DNA of 41,987 nt, taken from positions 1-41,987 of the IMG/VR virus record IMGVR_UViG_3300028802_000035; one strand, given 5' to 3'. The position numbers were made by a program, and so were the translations under genes. The DNA is from a virus. Positions 22,001 to 30,735 of the stretch are shown here, piece after piece (within the stretch, counting starts at the first letter, position 1; every line of letters starts with the position of its first letter). The notes beneath the pieces are model-generated. The model was not told where the DNA came from and did not search any database. It saw only the letters and a list, made by a program, of their open reading frames with translations.

Positions 22001-23938
22001 CTCCCAACGCTTCACCTGGATGGGCTGCCCGAGTATTTCGATGCCGAAGAGGCATATCTACAGCAGCTCGAAAGTCGCAACCAGAAGATCGCACACCGAC
22101 AAGGGCGGGCAGGCAAAAACCTCTTCCCCGACCAGCTCCGCAACCAGGTTCAGGGGCTCAGCGATTACCAGGCTGGCACCGGCAAATTCAACCAGGAATT
22201 CCGTCGGGTCCAGGAGGAGCTGCGCTACGCCAATAGCGCCAGCGACCCGAAGGAACTGAAAAGTGTCAAACGCGAACTCGAACTCGTTGGCGCGAAAGCT
22301 CTAAATAGTTCGACGCAGGTCACGGGTTTCTTCAGCCAATTCCAGGCGCTCGCGGACAAGCTGCTGGAAAAACAGATCAAAAACCTCAGTTCCCTCGTTC
22401 AGGGTGGCCCGACCTTCGGCTCTCGCAAAGACGTGGGTGCGCTCGTGCGGGCGAGCCTGGTGCGCGGCATCCGCGATCTTCAGTCCCCGAAGGCGAGCGT
22501 CCAGGCCAAAGGGGCGCAAACCCTCACCGAACTCCCCGACGCGCTGGAGGCTTACGGGCAGGAGGAATTGAAGACCAGCCTCGACCTGGCCCGGACCCAG
22601 GACCAGCGCTATGCCGCCTACCAGCGGTACATCAGTTTGCTTCGTGGTTCGGCCAAACAGCTCCAACATTCCTTTGGGAGCAACCGTCAACACCTGACCA
22701 ACCAGCTCCAGAAAACCGAAGAGGACCTGCGCAAGGCATACGCCGAAGGCAAAGGCCGCCAACAGAGCGACTACACGGGAGGCCCCTCCTTCGGGGTCGA
22801 GCCTTCACGCGGCCCCGACCCCGTCATCGCCCGGCTCAAGGAACGAGCGGCTGCCCTGCGCAAAGCGATCGGCAACCTCTCGAAAACCCAGAAATACGAG
22901 CTGCGCCAGATCAGGGCTCTCATCGCCGCACAGGAACGCGAACGCCTCCAGGAAGAAGTCAGCGCGATCCAGGAAACCAGCCAAATCAAATCGGCACGGA
23001 TCGGCGACACTGATCCGGTCGGTCAGGCTCAGGTCGGTCTTCGCGCGGCCGAGCGGGTTCTTTCCCTGGTTCGCAGCAAAAGCGGAACCCCCCAGGAAGT
23101 CCGGCAGGCTCTCCTCGCAGTTCTTAACGCGCGTCAGGAGTTGACCGACGCAGTCCGCCAGGAAGCGAGTGAGCTAGCCGATGCCACCCAGCAGCTCGCG
23201 AAGGCGAAGGCCCAGGGTGACCCGATCGCCCAGGCCCAGGCTGACATCGCCCGCGCCCAGGCCCAGTTGAGCGCCGCCCGCACCGTCGCCGAGCGCCGCT
23301 CCGCCCTGGCCGAGCTGATCGAAGCACAGAACAACCTCGACAAGGCATATGCGGAAATCGCGCTGGCGCGACTCGCCCTCAAGGCGGCGCAGACCGACGA
23401 TCCAATCGCGCAGGCCCGGATCAAATTGCGCGAGGCCGAAGTGCAGCTCAAATACGCCAAGGGTCCACTCGAACGACTCGAAGGACAGGCCGCGAAACAG
23501 CAGGCGATCCGCGATAAGCGCGATGCAGTCGCTCAGACCCGGATCGAAGACATCCAGTTCCAGGCCGACATCGGCAAAATCAGCCACGAGCAGGAGATCG
23601 CCGCCTACGAACGCCTCCTCCACACGCTCACGCTAAGTCGTGACACGCGTCGCGAGTTAAGGCGAAAGCTTCACGACCTGCGCGCGGAAGACGCCGAAAC
23701 CGGGGACTTCGAGCTGACCGTTGGGGATATCCAGCTCCCTACGATCTACGACATCCGGCGAGCGATCGGCGGCAGCGCGGGGCCGAACCGATCGCAGTAC
23801 AACGATCAGTCCACCACCACGGTCCATATCACCGTCAATGGTGGCGAGCGGAATGCTCTGTTCCGGGAAGTGGACAATGCCCTCAACCGTGGCAACAAGA
23901 GCGCCCGACGCTCGGCAGGCCACATCCCAACGCGATGA
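19049..23938 (+). CDS. Tape measure protein
   Basis: At 1629 residues this is the longest gene and follows the chaperones. Three hydrophobic segments lie near residues 259-286, 605-627 and 905-932, fitting a protein that enters the host membrane during ejection. A segment near 440-520 (GQVVGTAIQRAPNFLKQ, LASAIFGPQYGARIG) is typical of TP901-type tape measures. The C-terminal third is helical, with three related repeats beginning DPVGQAQ (about 1321), DPIAQAQ (about 1390) and DPIAQAR (about 1450). Using about 1.5 angstrom per residue, the tail should be roughly 240 nm. No lytic domain is evident. Confidence 0.93.
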   Translation: MADGFDSDFAKGEREAARLVSRMEQALKRAEEFERQAARERQLARRSGRGGEPGSGEAGTSDRVSRRLDDEKAITNQSRERERLIQRETQALSAQERMIRRIRAVGPAAFTEATLAGPGSVPPNRRLPPGPPGGYYEYPGQRQLPPGPPPPLQLGPGARPPLGLPSPGETVGGSRYLEEEAKQAASASRGYDQYQRSQRAAADSNVRFGRSLGENLFIQQQANTQFSRYGALSTEWIAATARGSTTIQELGRQTTATIGKFGGWLAAGSLLYTALGAVQAIGHGAIESASGVNQLQRVINNVDPGTAQAGFRQYSQQFNLPIGDVASAAYEMGKIFHDQNEALEASKAVLYSVKVGELDTATASRYLIAIINGFHLPASQMVTVFDQLNGAQNKFGISINDVEAGLAKASGAFNAATTKGSPLEKYHELLALITTAQKATGQTGQVVGTAIQRAPNFLKQANNQAVLKKYGIDAGGDLNQIINEAFKVAQGLSGHQIGELASAIFGPQYGARIGTPLLQQYDLYKKVFAGTSKEKTRNSGQRELNTLLASMSEELSRVITQIEIIGSGLAQAGFLDIFGESVIVLNQLLSGVNDLLELFNKLPAPLTHTLAIMLELYGVVAVLRKFNLGDSFAAGSLGRRVLSGPNRDKRLLDESYTGQVGFLTQERDRSATQASRATTGVRVANARVLQEEEKLAALKVSQGATAEAVLAQERNIVRAETQRNAAMERKLAAELAEEELLLTQIAVEDKKAALVAARNDAEARVLAARYGDIVPTSFDQGAAVSGRQAAEARGYAVVTNPDGSYGLSRSGAGPSAAAGAAVAAEADRSARAAQSGLRGAGGAWRNLALTEISLAQPGASYRDAVGRAGTALSASSKTVSSAVLGVSRLGPALATAGARMASLGRGFYGLIGGPLGALLIGSYLAIEYGDDLGRALAGGQNVIDKMNSFETEHVTTGAQNKGFLHQYERLAEEAGLSLKQLQTQLPTLHLDGLPEYFDAEEAYLQQLESRNQKIAHRQGRAGKNLFPDQLRNQVQGLSDYQAGTGKFNQEFRRVQEELRYANSASDPKELKSVKRELELVGAKALNSSTQVTGFFSQFQALADKLLEKQIKNLSSLVQGGPTFGSRKDVGALVRASLVRGIRDLQSPKASVQAKGAQTLTELPDALEAYGQEELKTSLDLARTQDQRYAAYQRYISLLRGSAKQLQHSFGSNRQHLTNQLQKTEEDLRKAYAEGKGRQQSDYTGGPSFGVEPSRGPDPVIARLKERAAALRKAIGNLSKTQKYELRQIRALIAAQERERLQEEVSAIQETSQIKSARIGDTDPVGQAQVGLRAAERVLSLVRSKSGTPQEVRQALLAVLNARQELTDAVRQEASELADATQQLAKAKAQGDPIAQAQADIARAQAQLSAARTVAERRSALAELIEAQNNLDKAYAEIALARLALKAAQTDDPIAQARIKLREAEVQLKYAKGPLERLEGQAAKQQAIRDKRDAVAQTRIEDIQFQADIGKISHEQEIAAYERLLHTLTLSRDTRRELRRKLHDLRAEDAETGDFELTVGDIQLPTIYDIRRAIGGSAGPNRSQYNDQSTTTVHITVNGGERNALFREVDNALNRGNKSARRSAGHIPTR

Positions 23939-24363
23939 GAACTCCAAACGAATTCATCGATCCGAAAACGGCCGACAAATATCCCTGGCCGGTTAATCAC
24001 TCCGAGGAGAATGAGACGGGCGTCGCGCGTTCGGTCCAGCACGGTGCGAAGACCGGCGGCGGGCTGGTGCGCCAGCAGGCCGATGACCAGCCACTCACCT
24101 TCAAATACACCGGCACGATCTTCCACAAGGATCAGGTGACGGAGATGATCGGCTGGTACAACCTCTGCTCCACCCAAACGATCTACTTCAAGGACTTCGC
24201 CGGGGACGAATATGAGGTCCTGATTACCTCCTTCAAACCGATCCGGCACCGGACGATCCGTAACCCTCGCGACTTCAAAAACGCGCCGCTCTGGTACTGG
24301 ACCTATGAAATCGAGATGGAAGTCGTGAACGTGCGCTCGGGCATCTGGACCGGGGTGGTGTAG
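23935..24363 (+). CDS. Probable distal tail protein
   Basis: The ATG overlaps the tape measure stop as ATGA. The 142-residue product is beta-rich, with FKYTGTIFHKDQVTEMIGWYN and QTIYFKDFAGDEYEVLITSFKP resembling small distal tail or tail-tip hub subunits. It is followed directly by a large tail-associated gene. The role as the hub connecting tube to tip is inferred from gene order. Confidence 0.65.
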   Translation: MRTPNEFIDPKTADKYPWPVNHSEENETGVARSVQHGAKTGGGLVRQQADDQPLTFKYTGTIFHKDQVTEMIGWYNLCSTQTIYFKDFAGDEYEVLITSFKPIRHRTIRNPRDFKNAPLWYWTYEIEMEVVNVRSGIWTGVV

Positions 24364-26481
24364 ATGTCGAGCCTGGCCGAGCAGGAGCAGCGCTGGTTCT
24401 CAGGTGACCACGTCGGAGTGGCGAAGCCGACCATGCGTGCCTTCGTCCGCCGGGGCCATATGGAGCGCCGATACAAAAACCTTCCCGACGATGAAGTCTT
24501 CTCCTTCGTCCCCGGCCTGCTCGGGCCGAACGCGGTCTGGTACGGCGAATGGGTGCCCGACGAGGACTACATGGAGGTACCCAATCTCCTCTCGGCGAAA
24601 GGCGATCAGGACTTCGAGCAGAAAGGGGTCGAGCAGCTTTCGGTCGAGATCGACAACGTTGTGATGGAGGAACAGTCCGGACTCGCGGGCGTCTTTCACT
24701 CGATCGAGCGAGGCTTCATGGCGCCGCTGCGCGGGGACTCCGGCTTCAACAATCTGACCACGGGGCTCCAGAATGCCTGGCACAACGTCTGGAAGGACCA
24801 GGCCGCCCAGATCATGGTGATGGGCGGCTACGGAGAGGCGTACTTCCCTGTCTTCCTCGGCCTGCTCGATGACGCCGACCTGACCTCCCAGCCAGACCGC
24901 ATCACCGTGACGGCACGCAACATGGGCAAGTTCGTGAGCGACCAGCACACCTTCATGGATGCCAAGCACCTGTTCGTCAAAGACCCAATCACCTTCTGCG
25001 ATCGCCAGGTGGCCGACGAAGTGACTGATGTCGGCAGGGGGGCCGAGGCAAAGTCAAGCGACGGCTCGCACATCCCTCGCTTCGTCCTCGACCAGGATGA
25101 CACCACCACCTGGCTCTCTGCGGGCCACGACGGCCCCGATGAGTTGGAGTGGATCGAAGTTCATGTCCCGCCGAGCCGGATAGAGGACCTTCAGCTTCTC
25201 CCCGCCTTCGGCGGCCTGGAGATGTATATCTCGGTCTACGCCACCAACACCAACGTCCAGAACGGCGGCCCGGCACGGCGCACCAGTGGCGAGAGCCTAG
25301 GAGGGGGCTGGATTAACGAGGGACTTGGCCAGGTGCCCGGAACGACGATTCCCTACACCAGGAAAATCCCGACGATCAAGGAGAAAACGGTCCGCTATGC
25401 GATCCGTGACGGCGGCGGTGGCTACGTCATCGGTGATGACTCCCGTGTTCGCATCTGGTTCAGGAACCTGAAGAAAATCCCGGCTCAGAAGAGCTGGCTC
25501 TACCAGGCCGGGGTCAAGACTCTCGAAGTGCTCGACCGCAACCGGAAAGAGGATGCGGTGAAAAGCCACTGGATTCTGGTAGATGATGTGAGCGACATCG
25601 TCAAAACGGTGCTCCAGTGGGTCGGGATTAAAGACTGGGAGATCGAGTCCGTTGGCGCACGGTTGAAGAGGCCCATCTCCTTCGATCGCCAGACCTTCCT
25701 GGTGGACATCATCGAACACGTCGCCAAACTGACTTCCCACATCTTCTACGTAAAGCCGCCGGAATCGTTCGACATGGACGACCTCGCAGTCGGGAACGAA
25801 GCGAACCTCTCCCTCGGCATCGCGATCTTCCGCCAGAACAATGCGATGAAGGAGCGGCCGCTCGACAAGCGCTATCTCGTCCGTGACACCGATCTGCTCA
25901 CCGGCATCCAGCCGCAGTTCTCGGGTGAGCCTCTGGCGCAATCGATCAGGGCAAGGGGCCGTCTCAAAAACGAAAAGAGCCCGAGCGTCGGTCCCAGCGT
26001 CACCGTCAAATCGGGGGCGGCCGGGATGGAGCGCTACTTTTACAACTACCGGCCGGTCTGGGCGCGAGAAAACTCCTCACGCGCGGCAGGACTTCGCAAG
26101 CACGCGGTCCACTACGACGACTCGATCGTCTCCAACTACGAGGCAAAGGTCGCCTGCCTCTACATCGCCTTCCGCGAGGCGCTGGAGTCAGCGAAGGCTC
26201 AGATTCAGGTGCCGTTCTTCCCGCCCATTGCCCTGGATCACCAGATCGGCGTGTACGACGTGGGCAGCGGGACCAGTACCCGTATCTGGATCGCGAGCCG
26301 CCAGTGGGAATTCCGCTCGGGCGAAGATCGCCAGTTCTCGATGACGCTGAGCGGGTCGATGATCGACATCGACCATGTGCGCGATACCCGCGAGGAGCTG
26401 CGTCGCGTCCTCAACGATCGCGGCTTCAATCCCGCGCCGATCGCGCGCGGCCCCTGGACCGAACCCCACTTCTTCCCCTGA
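24364..26481 (+). CDS. Tail-associated protein with discoidin-like insert
   Basis: The 705-residue protein probably forms the tail-tip hub. The N-terminal 200 residues resemble baseplate hub strands (VEQLSVEIDN, DRITVTARNMGKFVSDQ). Near residues 238-310 the sequence FVLDQDDTTTWLSAGHD followed by LEWIEVHVP has the pattern of an F5/8 type C (discoidin) carbohydrate-binding domain. The C-terminal half (FLVDIIEHVAKLTSHIFY, and WIASRQWEFRSGEDRQFSMTLSG) is again hub-like. It may contact surface glycans. The stop overlaps the next start as TGATG. Confidence 0.75.
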   Translation: MSSLAEQEQRWFSGDHVGVAKPTMRAFVRRGHMERRYKNLPDDEVFSFVPGLLGPNAVWYGEWVPDEDYMEVPNLLSAKGDQDFEQKGVEQLSVEIDNVVMEEQSGLAGVFHSIERGFMAPLRGDSGFNNLTTGLQNAWHNVWKDQAAQIMVMGGYGEAYFPVFLGLLDDADLTSQPDRITVTARNMGKFVSDQHTFMDAKHLFVKDPITFCDRQVADEVTDVGRGAEAKSSDGSHIPRFVLDQDDTTTWLSAGHDGPDELEWIEVHVPPSRIEDLQLLPAFGGLEMYISVYATNTNVQNGGPARRTSGESLGGGWINEGLGQVPGTTIPYTRKIPTIKEKTVRYAIRDGGGGYVIGDDSRVRIWFRNLKKIPAQKSWLYQAGVKTLEVLDRNRKEDAVKSHWILVDDVSDIVKTVLQWVGIKDWEIESVGARLKRPISFDRQTFLVDIIEHVAKLTSHIFYVKPPESFDMDDLAVGNEANLSLGIAIFRQNNAMKERPLDKRYLVRDTDLLTGIQPQFSGEPLAQSIRARGRLKNEKSPSVGPSVTVKSGAAGMERYFYNYRPVWARENSSRAAGLRKHAVHYDDSIVSNYEAKVACLYIAFREALESAKAQIQVPFFPPIALDHQIGVYDVGSGTSTRIWIASRQWEFRSGEDRQFSMTLSGSMIDIDHVRDTREELRRVLNDRGFNPAPIARGPWTEPHFFP

Positions 26482-26951
26482 TGGCGCGGCAGTCAGACGC
26501 AGACCGACTTGGCAAGGCCCTTCAGGGATTAACGATCGGCGTCATCAACGATTTCCAGGATTTCGAGGAGCTGCGTCAGAAGGACGGGCTCCGCGAGGTC
26601 GAACAGCAGTTCTGGCTCGACTTCAGCGGCGTCGCCCAGGAGTTCGCTCAGTGGCAGGAAGCGGAACTCATGTTCGACCAGTTCTTCGTGGACGCCACTG
26701 GCCAACGCGACTCCCCGTTCGACCGGCCGCACTTCACTTATGGGGTAGTGCTCGATACTCCGACGCCCGTCGGGGTTTTGGCGGCGGTGATGAGGTACCG
26801 CATCAACGAACGGGGCGAAACCGTCGGCGTGATTGTTGCCGTCGGGATTCTCTCGACCGACCAGGCCGTCAAAGTACGCGGCCGAGTCAACTTGACCTTC
26901 CAGGGCTACGGACAGGCCCCGGCGAACACTCCCGAGGACATCGGGGAATGA
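26481..26951 (+). CDS. Tail-region protein of unknown function
   Basis: ATG 26481 overlaps the previous stop (TGATG), giving 156 residues. The first half is helical (FEELRQKDGLREVEQQFWLD, FAQWQEAELMFDQFF) and the second half beta-rich (VIVAVGILSTDQAVKVRGRVNLTFQGYG). The C-terminal part could be a jelly-roll-like tail domain. I recognise no family. It lies between the hub and fibre genes and is most likely a minor tail protein. An open frame starting further upstream lies inside the previous gene. Confidence 0.65.
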   Translation: MARQSDADRLGKALQGLTIGVINDFQDFEELRQKDGLREVEQQFWLDFSGVAQEFAQWQEAELMFDQFFVDATGQRDSPFDRPHFTYGVVLDTPTPVGVLAAVMRYRINERGETVGVIVAVGILSTDQAVKVRGRVNLTFQGYGQAPANTPEDIGE

Positions 26952-26961
26952 GGAGTAGACG

Positions 26962-28497
26962 ATGAGAAAGACGACGTTCTCGGGCCTGACGGTCCTGGGT
27001 CCAGAAGACTCGATCTTCGCCGACGGGGCAGCGTTCACCACCCGCGATCGGGACGAGATCGATCGCGGCCTGAAAATCGGCATCAAGACGCACCGGCACA
27101 CCGGCCTAGCCGGGCTTGTGGACCCGACCAAAGCGCCCAGCGCCGCGATCATCGCCTCCGGCGGCACGATCGACTCGGGCGTCTCGATCACGGTGGGCTA
27201 CACGCTGGAGGATGCCGCTGGCGGGGAGACGCTGATCTCGCCACTGGCCGTCGCCTCGACTCCCGTGCCGCTCGACGTGCCGTTGAATGCCCCAGTGGCC
27301 GTCCCCAACTACACCGAAGGCAGCCTTCTCATCGACAGCTACACCTACGGCATCACCTACGTCGATGGCGAGGGCGGGGAGACGCCGCTGGGGCCGACGA
27401 CCCTTATCACCAGAGACCCTGGCTTCGCCAACGCGCAGATGGAACTCTCTGGACTGACCACCGGGCTCGAAGAAGCCGGGGCAACTGGCTGGCGCCTCTT
27501 CCGGGCGCGAGGCGGCGGGGAGTTCGTGCTGCTGGCGACGGGAGATGGAAGCGAAGACACGTTCACCGACGACGGCTCGGTCTCTCCGGACTGCGACACG
27601 CATCCACCGACCGACAACGTGAACACCACGAACAAGATCAACACGCTTCAGGTGACGATCCCCAGCGGGCTCACCAGCGATGCGACCTTCATAAACGTCT
27701 ATGCGACGACCACCGGCAGCTTTGCCGAATCATCCCTACTGGCGCAATACCCGATCGCGAGCGCCGGGGCCGCCCCGGTATTCCAGTCGCTCGAATTCCT
27801 CGACAGCCAGCCCCCGGATGTGAACCGCTCCTATGGTGGCGCTGACAAAATCGATCCCGAAGACGAGCTGCTGGACTTCCACTGGAGGCGACCGGTAGCT
27901 GGCTCTGGGTTGCTGGGGTCCGGCAGCCTGGGAGACGTGAAGCTCACCACTGACACGGGCGAGCTGTTCGGTGTCCTCTCACCACTTGCATCGGCGGCCG
28001 GGCCATCCGAATGGACGCGGCTTGTGATGGAATCGCCTCCGGTGTTGATCGCGAGTGCTGCGAGTGGGAATCCCGGCTCCGTCAATGAAGTCGAGAAGCT
28101 GACCTTTGTCGGCTCGGGCAACATTCAGGTGACTCTCGCGAAACCAACTCCGGGAGAGGCGCGGATAACCATCATGGCCAGTGGTCTCTCCCCCATCACG
28201 ATCTTCGGCAGCGGCTCCGCTGCGGCCGGGGCATCCGTGGCCGCGATCGAGAAACTTGAACTCATCGGTTCGGCCGGAGTGAACGTCAAAGAGACCGAAC
28301 CATCCGGTAAAAACGCCAAGGTCGTCTTGGAGGGTCAGGCCGTCACTCTCTCCAATGAGGGGATGGGCGTGCTGATCTGCAAAACGTCTGAAAAGGGGCG
28401 GGCACGACCGAAAGCGTTCAAGCAGTACACCTGGTACTGCAAAGAAAAACCGACGAACATGGCTGAATTCGACATCTGGATCGAAGAAGGGCCATAA
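26962..28497 (+). CDS. Minor tail or tail fibre protein
   Basis: The 511-residue protein has a GAGGAG ribosome site and a sequence rich in Gly, Ser, Thr and beta strands. Residues from about 110 to 210 (YTYGITYVDGEGGETPLGP, TGWRLFRARGGGEFVLLATG) look like a fibronectin III-type or similar sandwich domain. Later segments repeat the pattern GS(G/A) with VEKLTFVGSGNIQVTL and IEKLELIGSAGVNVKE, resembling short repeated fibre units. The C-terminus (KQYTWYCKEKPTNMAEFDIWIEEG) may be a tip domain. A receptor-contacting role is inferred. Confidence 0.7.
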   Translation: MRKTTFSGLTVLGPEDSIFADGAAFTTRDRDEIDRGLKIGIKTHRHTGLAGLVDPTKAPSAAIIASGGTIDSGVSITVGYTLEDAAGGETLISPLAVASTPVPLDVPLNAPVAVPNYTEGSLLIDSYTYGITYVDGEGGETPLGPTTLITRDPGFANAQMELSGLTTGLEEAGATGWRLFRARGGGEFVLLATGDGSEDTFTDDGSVSPDCDTHPPTDNVNTTNKINTLQVTIPSGLTSDATFINVYATTTGSFAESSLLAQYPIASAGAAPVFQSLEFLDSQPPDVNRSYGGADKIDPEDELLDFHWRRPVAGSGLLGSGSLGDVKLTTDTGELFGVLSPLASAAGPSEWTRLVMESPPVLIASAASGNPGSVNEVEKLTFVGSGNIQVTLAKPTPGEARITIMASGLSPITIFGSGSAAAGASVAAIEKLELIGSAGVNVKETEPSGKNAKVVLEGQAVTLSNEGMGVLICKTSEKGRARPKAFKQYTWYCKEKPTNMAEFDIWIEEGP

Positions 28498-28500
28498 CGC

Positions 28501-29253
28501 ATGGCCGAATTTACTCGGCAGTTCACCAATACTCCAGCGTCACAAATTCTCACCAGCATCGGAAGCCTTGTCGAAGGCGCCCACACTCTTGTTGCGATCA
28601 TTAAGTACGAAGGAAACGGCAACATCATCAGAACGCTGAATGCGCTCGATGAAGAGCTAGCCGGGCCAACAATGGCGATCAATGGTGGCACTCTGCTGGG
28701 TTGGGGAGGGTTTGCTACTGAAGAAATCCTGCCGCCATCGGGGAGCTGGAGTCTTGTCGCAGTTGGCAAGGGAGCGGGGACTGTTAAACCACGCCAGCAT
28801 CTATACAACTTTCTAACGAAAGTCTTCACGCATAGGGACCAGAACGAAAACAAAGGGGAAGGCAGTAAAGCTAATTGGTCGAAATACCGGCTCGGCGGCA
28901 AACTCAACGCGATCGGACCATATAAAGGCGCCATCGCTGCGATCGCTGTATTCGCCCAAAATCTCACTGATAAACAGATCGAAGAACTGGTAAGCGCTGG
29001 AAGCATTGGAGCATGGCTTACGATGTCCCCTGCTCCGATTGCATTGTGGGAGTTCAAGCAGGCGAGTGTCGCTGAAGAACTGCTGGACCTCGTTGGCACG
29101 GCGAACCAGACCGAACGCAAAGAAACGTCTGTCCTTGAAGAAGCACCGCCAATTCCCTATCTGAGCGGGAAATTCGTCAAGGTGCTGATCGGTGGAGTGG
29201 TTAAAGAAGTGAAACGCTGGATTCTGGTCAAAGGCGAACTGCTCTCGAAATGA
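28501..29253 (+). CDS. LamG/concanavalin-like tail protein
   Basis: The 250-residue protein carries a LamG-like signature near residues 130-165: GPYKGAIAAIAVFAQNLTDKQIEELVSAG, as in concanavalin A-like jelly rolls. Upstream strands (HTLVAIIKYEG, SWSLVAVGKG) fit the same fold. Such domains bind sugars, so this is a candidate receptor-binding protein. The C-terminal GKFVKVLIGGVVKEVKRWILVKGELL is a short repeat-like tail seen on many fibre proteins. Codons are visibly less GC-biased than in the rest of the phage, suggesting recent exchange. The stop overlaps the next ATG (ATGA). Confidence 0.72.
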   Translation: MAEFTRQFTNTPASQILTSIGSLVEGAHTLVAIIKYEGNGNIIRTLNALDEELAGPTMAINGGTLLGWGGFATEEILPPSGSWSLVAVGKGAGTVKPRQHLYNFLTKVFTHRDQNENKGEGSKANWSKYRLGGKLNAIGPYKGAIAAIAVFAQNLTDKQIEELVSAGSIGAWLTMSPAPIALWEFKQASVAEELLDLVGTANQTERKETSVLEEAPPIPYLSGKFVKVLIGGVVKEVKRWILVKGELLSK

Positions 29254-30674
29254 AACTGACGTTCGCTAATGGGACCAGTCGCCAACAGACCCAGTGGCGA
29301 CAGGCCATTCAGCATCTACTTTCGCTCCCGATGGATTCGATGCCGCTCAGCATTGAAGTCAGCTTCGTGGAGCCGAGCGAAGTCACTGGCCACGGTCATA
29401 CTGATCTCGCAGCGACCACCTGGGAATACGATTCAACGTCGTCAACGACGAAGGTCAGAAACGACGCTCCTGGCTATGACGGCCAGCGGAAAACGCTTGA
29501 AGCACTTGCTGCCTCGATGGGGCTCAAATACAACGCCGACATTCACTACAACGAGACTGCGGCTCACGAGCTTGGTCACTCGCTCTTCGCGGCGCTGCCG
29601 CAGGAAGCGCGGATTGCGATCGCGGCACTATTCGGCGCGAAAAGCGATGACATCTCAGAACTCAGTCCCGATAGTCAGCCCTGGGAGGACAGGATCATCG
29701 AGGGCATTGCAGAGACGTTCAAGGAGGCATTCCTACCGCGTCGTCATCGGGTCTTTCCGAATCGCACCCAGAAACGAATTCCCTATAGCGCCTTCCCCGA
29801 GTTCAGGCGCCTCTTCCGGGCGGCGATCCCTGAAGTCGAAGTCAGCGAAGAACTCGGAGAAGGCGAAGAAGAGGTTCCCGGCCTTTCCAGCCTCGACATC
29901 TTCGCCCAGGGCGAGCCCTTCGCTCCGCCTGCCAAAGGCGTCCTGAACTACTTGGCGGGGTCATTGGGTCGTCATGGCATCTGGTCCACGTCGTTCGCCA
30001 ATATCGCAGGCGATGTGCCCGAAGCGCATGACAGCTTTGCGTTCGACGCCTCACTCTTCGAGGGGTGGTTGAAAGACGGCACTGTTCTCAGCTACGAGTT
30101 TACGGTCACCGCAGACTTGTTTACGCCGCCGTATTTCGCGCCGAAATCATTCCTCAGCCAATACCACGATTCCGTCATTAGCTGGTTGCTCATCAAGAAA
30201 AAAGCGCCCGGTGGCGTGGAAGAAGTTCTGGTGAATCCGGCATGGGACAAGACCGTGATGTCGCCAGAAATCGTTGAAGCCTTCGGAGGGGAACCAGTCG
30301 GGGAATATGGCCTGTATGACGCAGCAAAAGGCGGTGGCGCTCCACCGGTCACGTTCAAAGGCTCGGTCACCGTCAACGCCGCGAACTTCTCGAAAACCCG
30401 CAAATGCAAAGGCGTGACCTATCGCTTCGTGACCCTGATCGCACAGACCAGCGTGACGCTAACGGAACAGTTCCCCGAAACCGTCGCAGAACACGAACGG
30501 CTTCGCGAGTTCTACCTCTATCGATGGAACCCAACACTCGTGATTACCCAGCTCGCTTGCAATGGCGGCACTGGAGAAAGAGGCCAGGAGATCGACGTGC
30601 CTCCGGGGATCGTCGTTCCGGGGAGTTTTCGAGTCGGCTCCCACCCGAGCCGCCGTCCAGTCGTCGGCCGCTGA
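29250..30674 (+). CDS. Tail-tip protein with zinc metalloprotease domain
   Basis: The 474-residue protein has a clear zincin motif ETAAHELGHSLFAAL (HELGH at residues 106-110). E155 in GIAETFKEAF is a likely third ligand, so the catalytic N-terminal domain spans roughly residues 1-200. The rest is beta-rich (FDASLFEGWLKDGTVLSYEFTV, GVTYRFVTLIAQTSVTLTEQFPE), perhaps a binding domain. No signal peptide is visible. It overlaps the LamG gene by 4 nt and lies at the end of the tail operon. It may cleave a host surface protein, or process virion proteins, during adsorption. Metalloprotease function is inferred from the motif only. Confidence 0.75.
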   Translation: MKLTFANGTSRQQTQWRQAIQHLLSLPMDSMPLSIEVSFVEPSEVTGHGHTDLAATTWEYDSTSSTTKVRNDAPGYDGQRKTLEALAASMGLKYNADIHYNETAAHELGHSLFAALPQEARIAIAALFGAKSDDISELSPDSQPWEDRIIEGIAETFKEAFLPRRHRVFPNRTQKRIPYSAFPEFRRLFRAAIPEVEVSEELGEGEEEVPGLSSLDIFAQGEPFAPPAKGVLNYLAGSLGRHGIWSTSFANIAGDVPEAHDSFAFDASLFEGWLKDGTVLSYEFTVTADLFTPPYFAPKSFLSQYHDSVISWLLIKKKAPGGVEEVLVNPAWDKTVMSPEIVEAFGGEPVGEYGLYDAAKGGGAPPVTFKGSVTVNAANFSKTRKCKGVTYRFVTLIAQTSVTLTEQFPETVAEHERLREFYLYRWNPTLVITQLACNGGTGERGQEIDVPPGIVVPGSFRVGSHPSRRPVVGR

Positions 30675-30676
30675 AC

Positions 30677-30712
30677 AAAAAAGAGGGGGAGCGGCCGAAG
30701 CCACCCCCCCTC
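30677..30712 (-). terminator. Intrinsic terminator for minus-strand gene
   Basis: On the minus strand a GAGGGGG arm (within 30704-30712) pairs with CCCCCTC (30683-30689) and is followed by six Ts (30682-30677). The inner GGC/GCC pairs extend the stem. It begins just after the plus-strand tail operon ends and may also mark that end. Confidence 0.8.
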
Positions 30713-30735
30713 GGGCGCTGCTGGTGCGACAGGCG

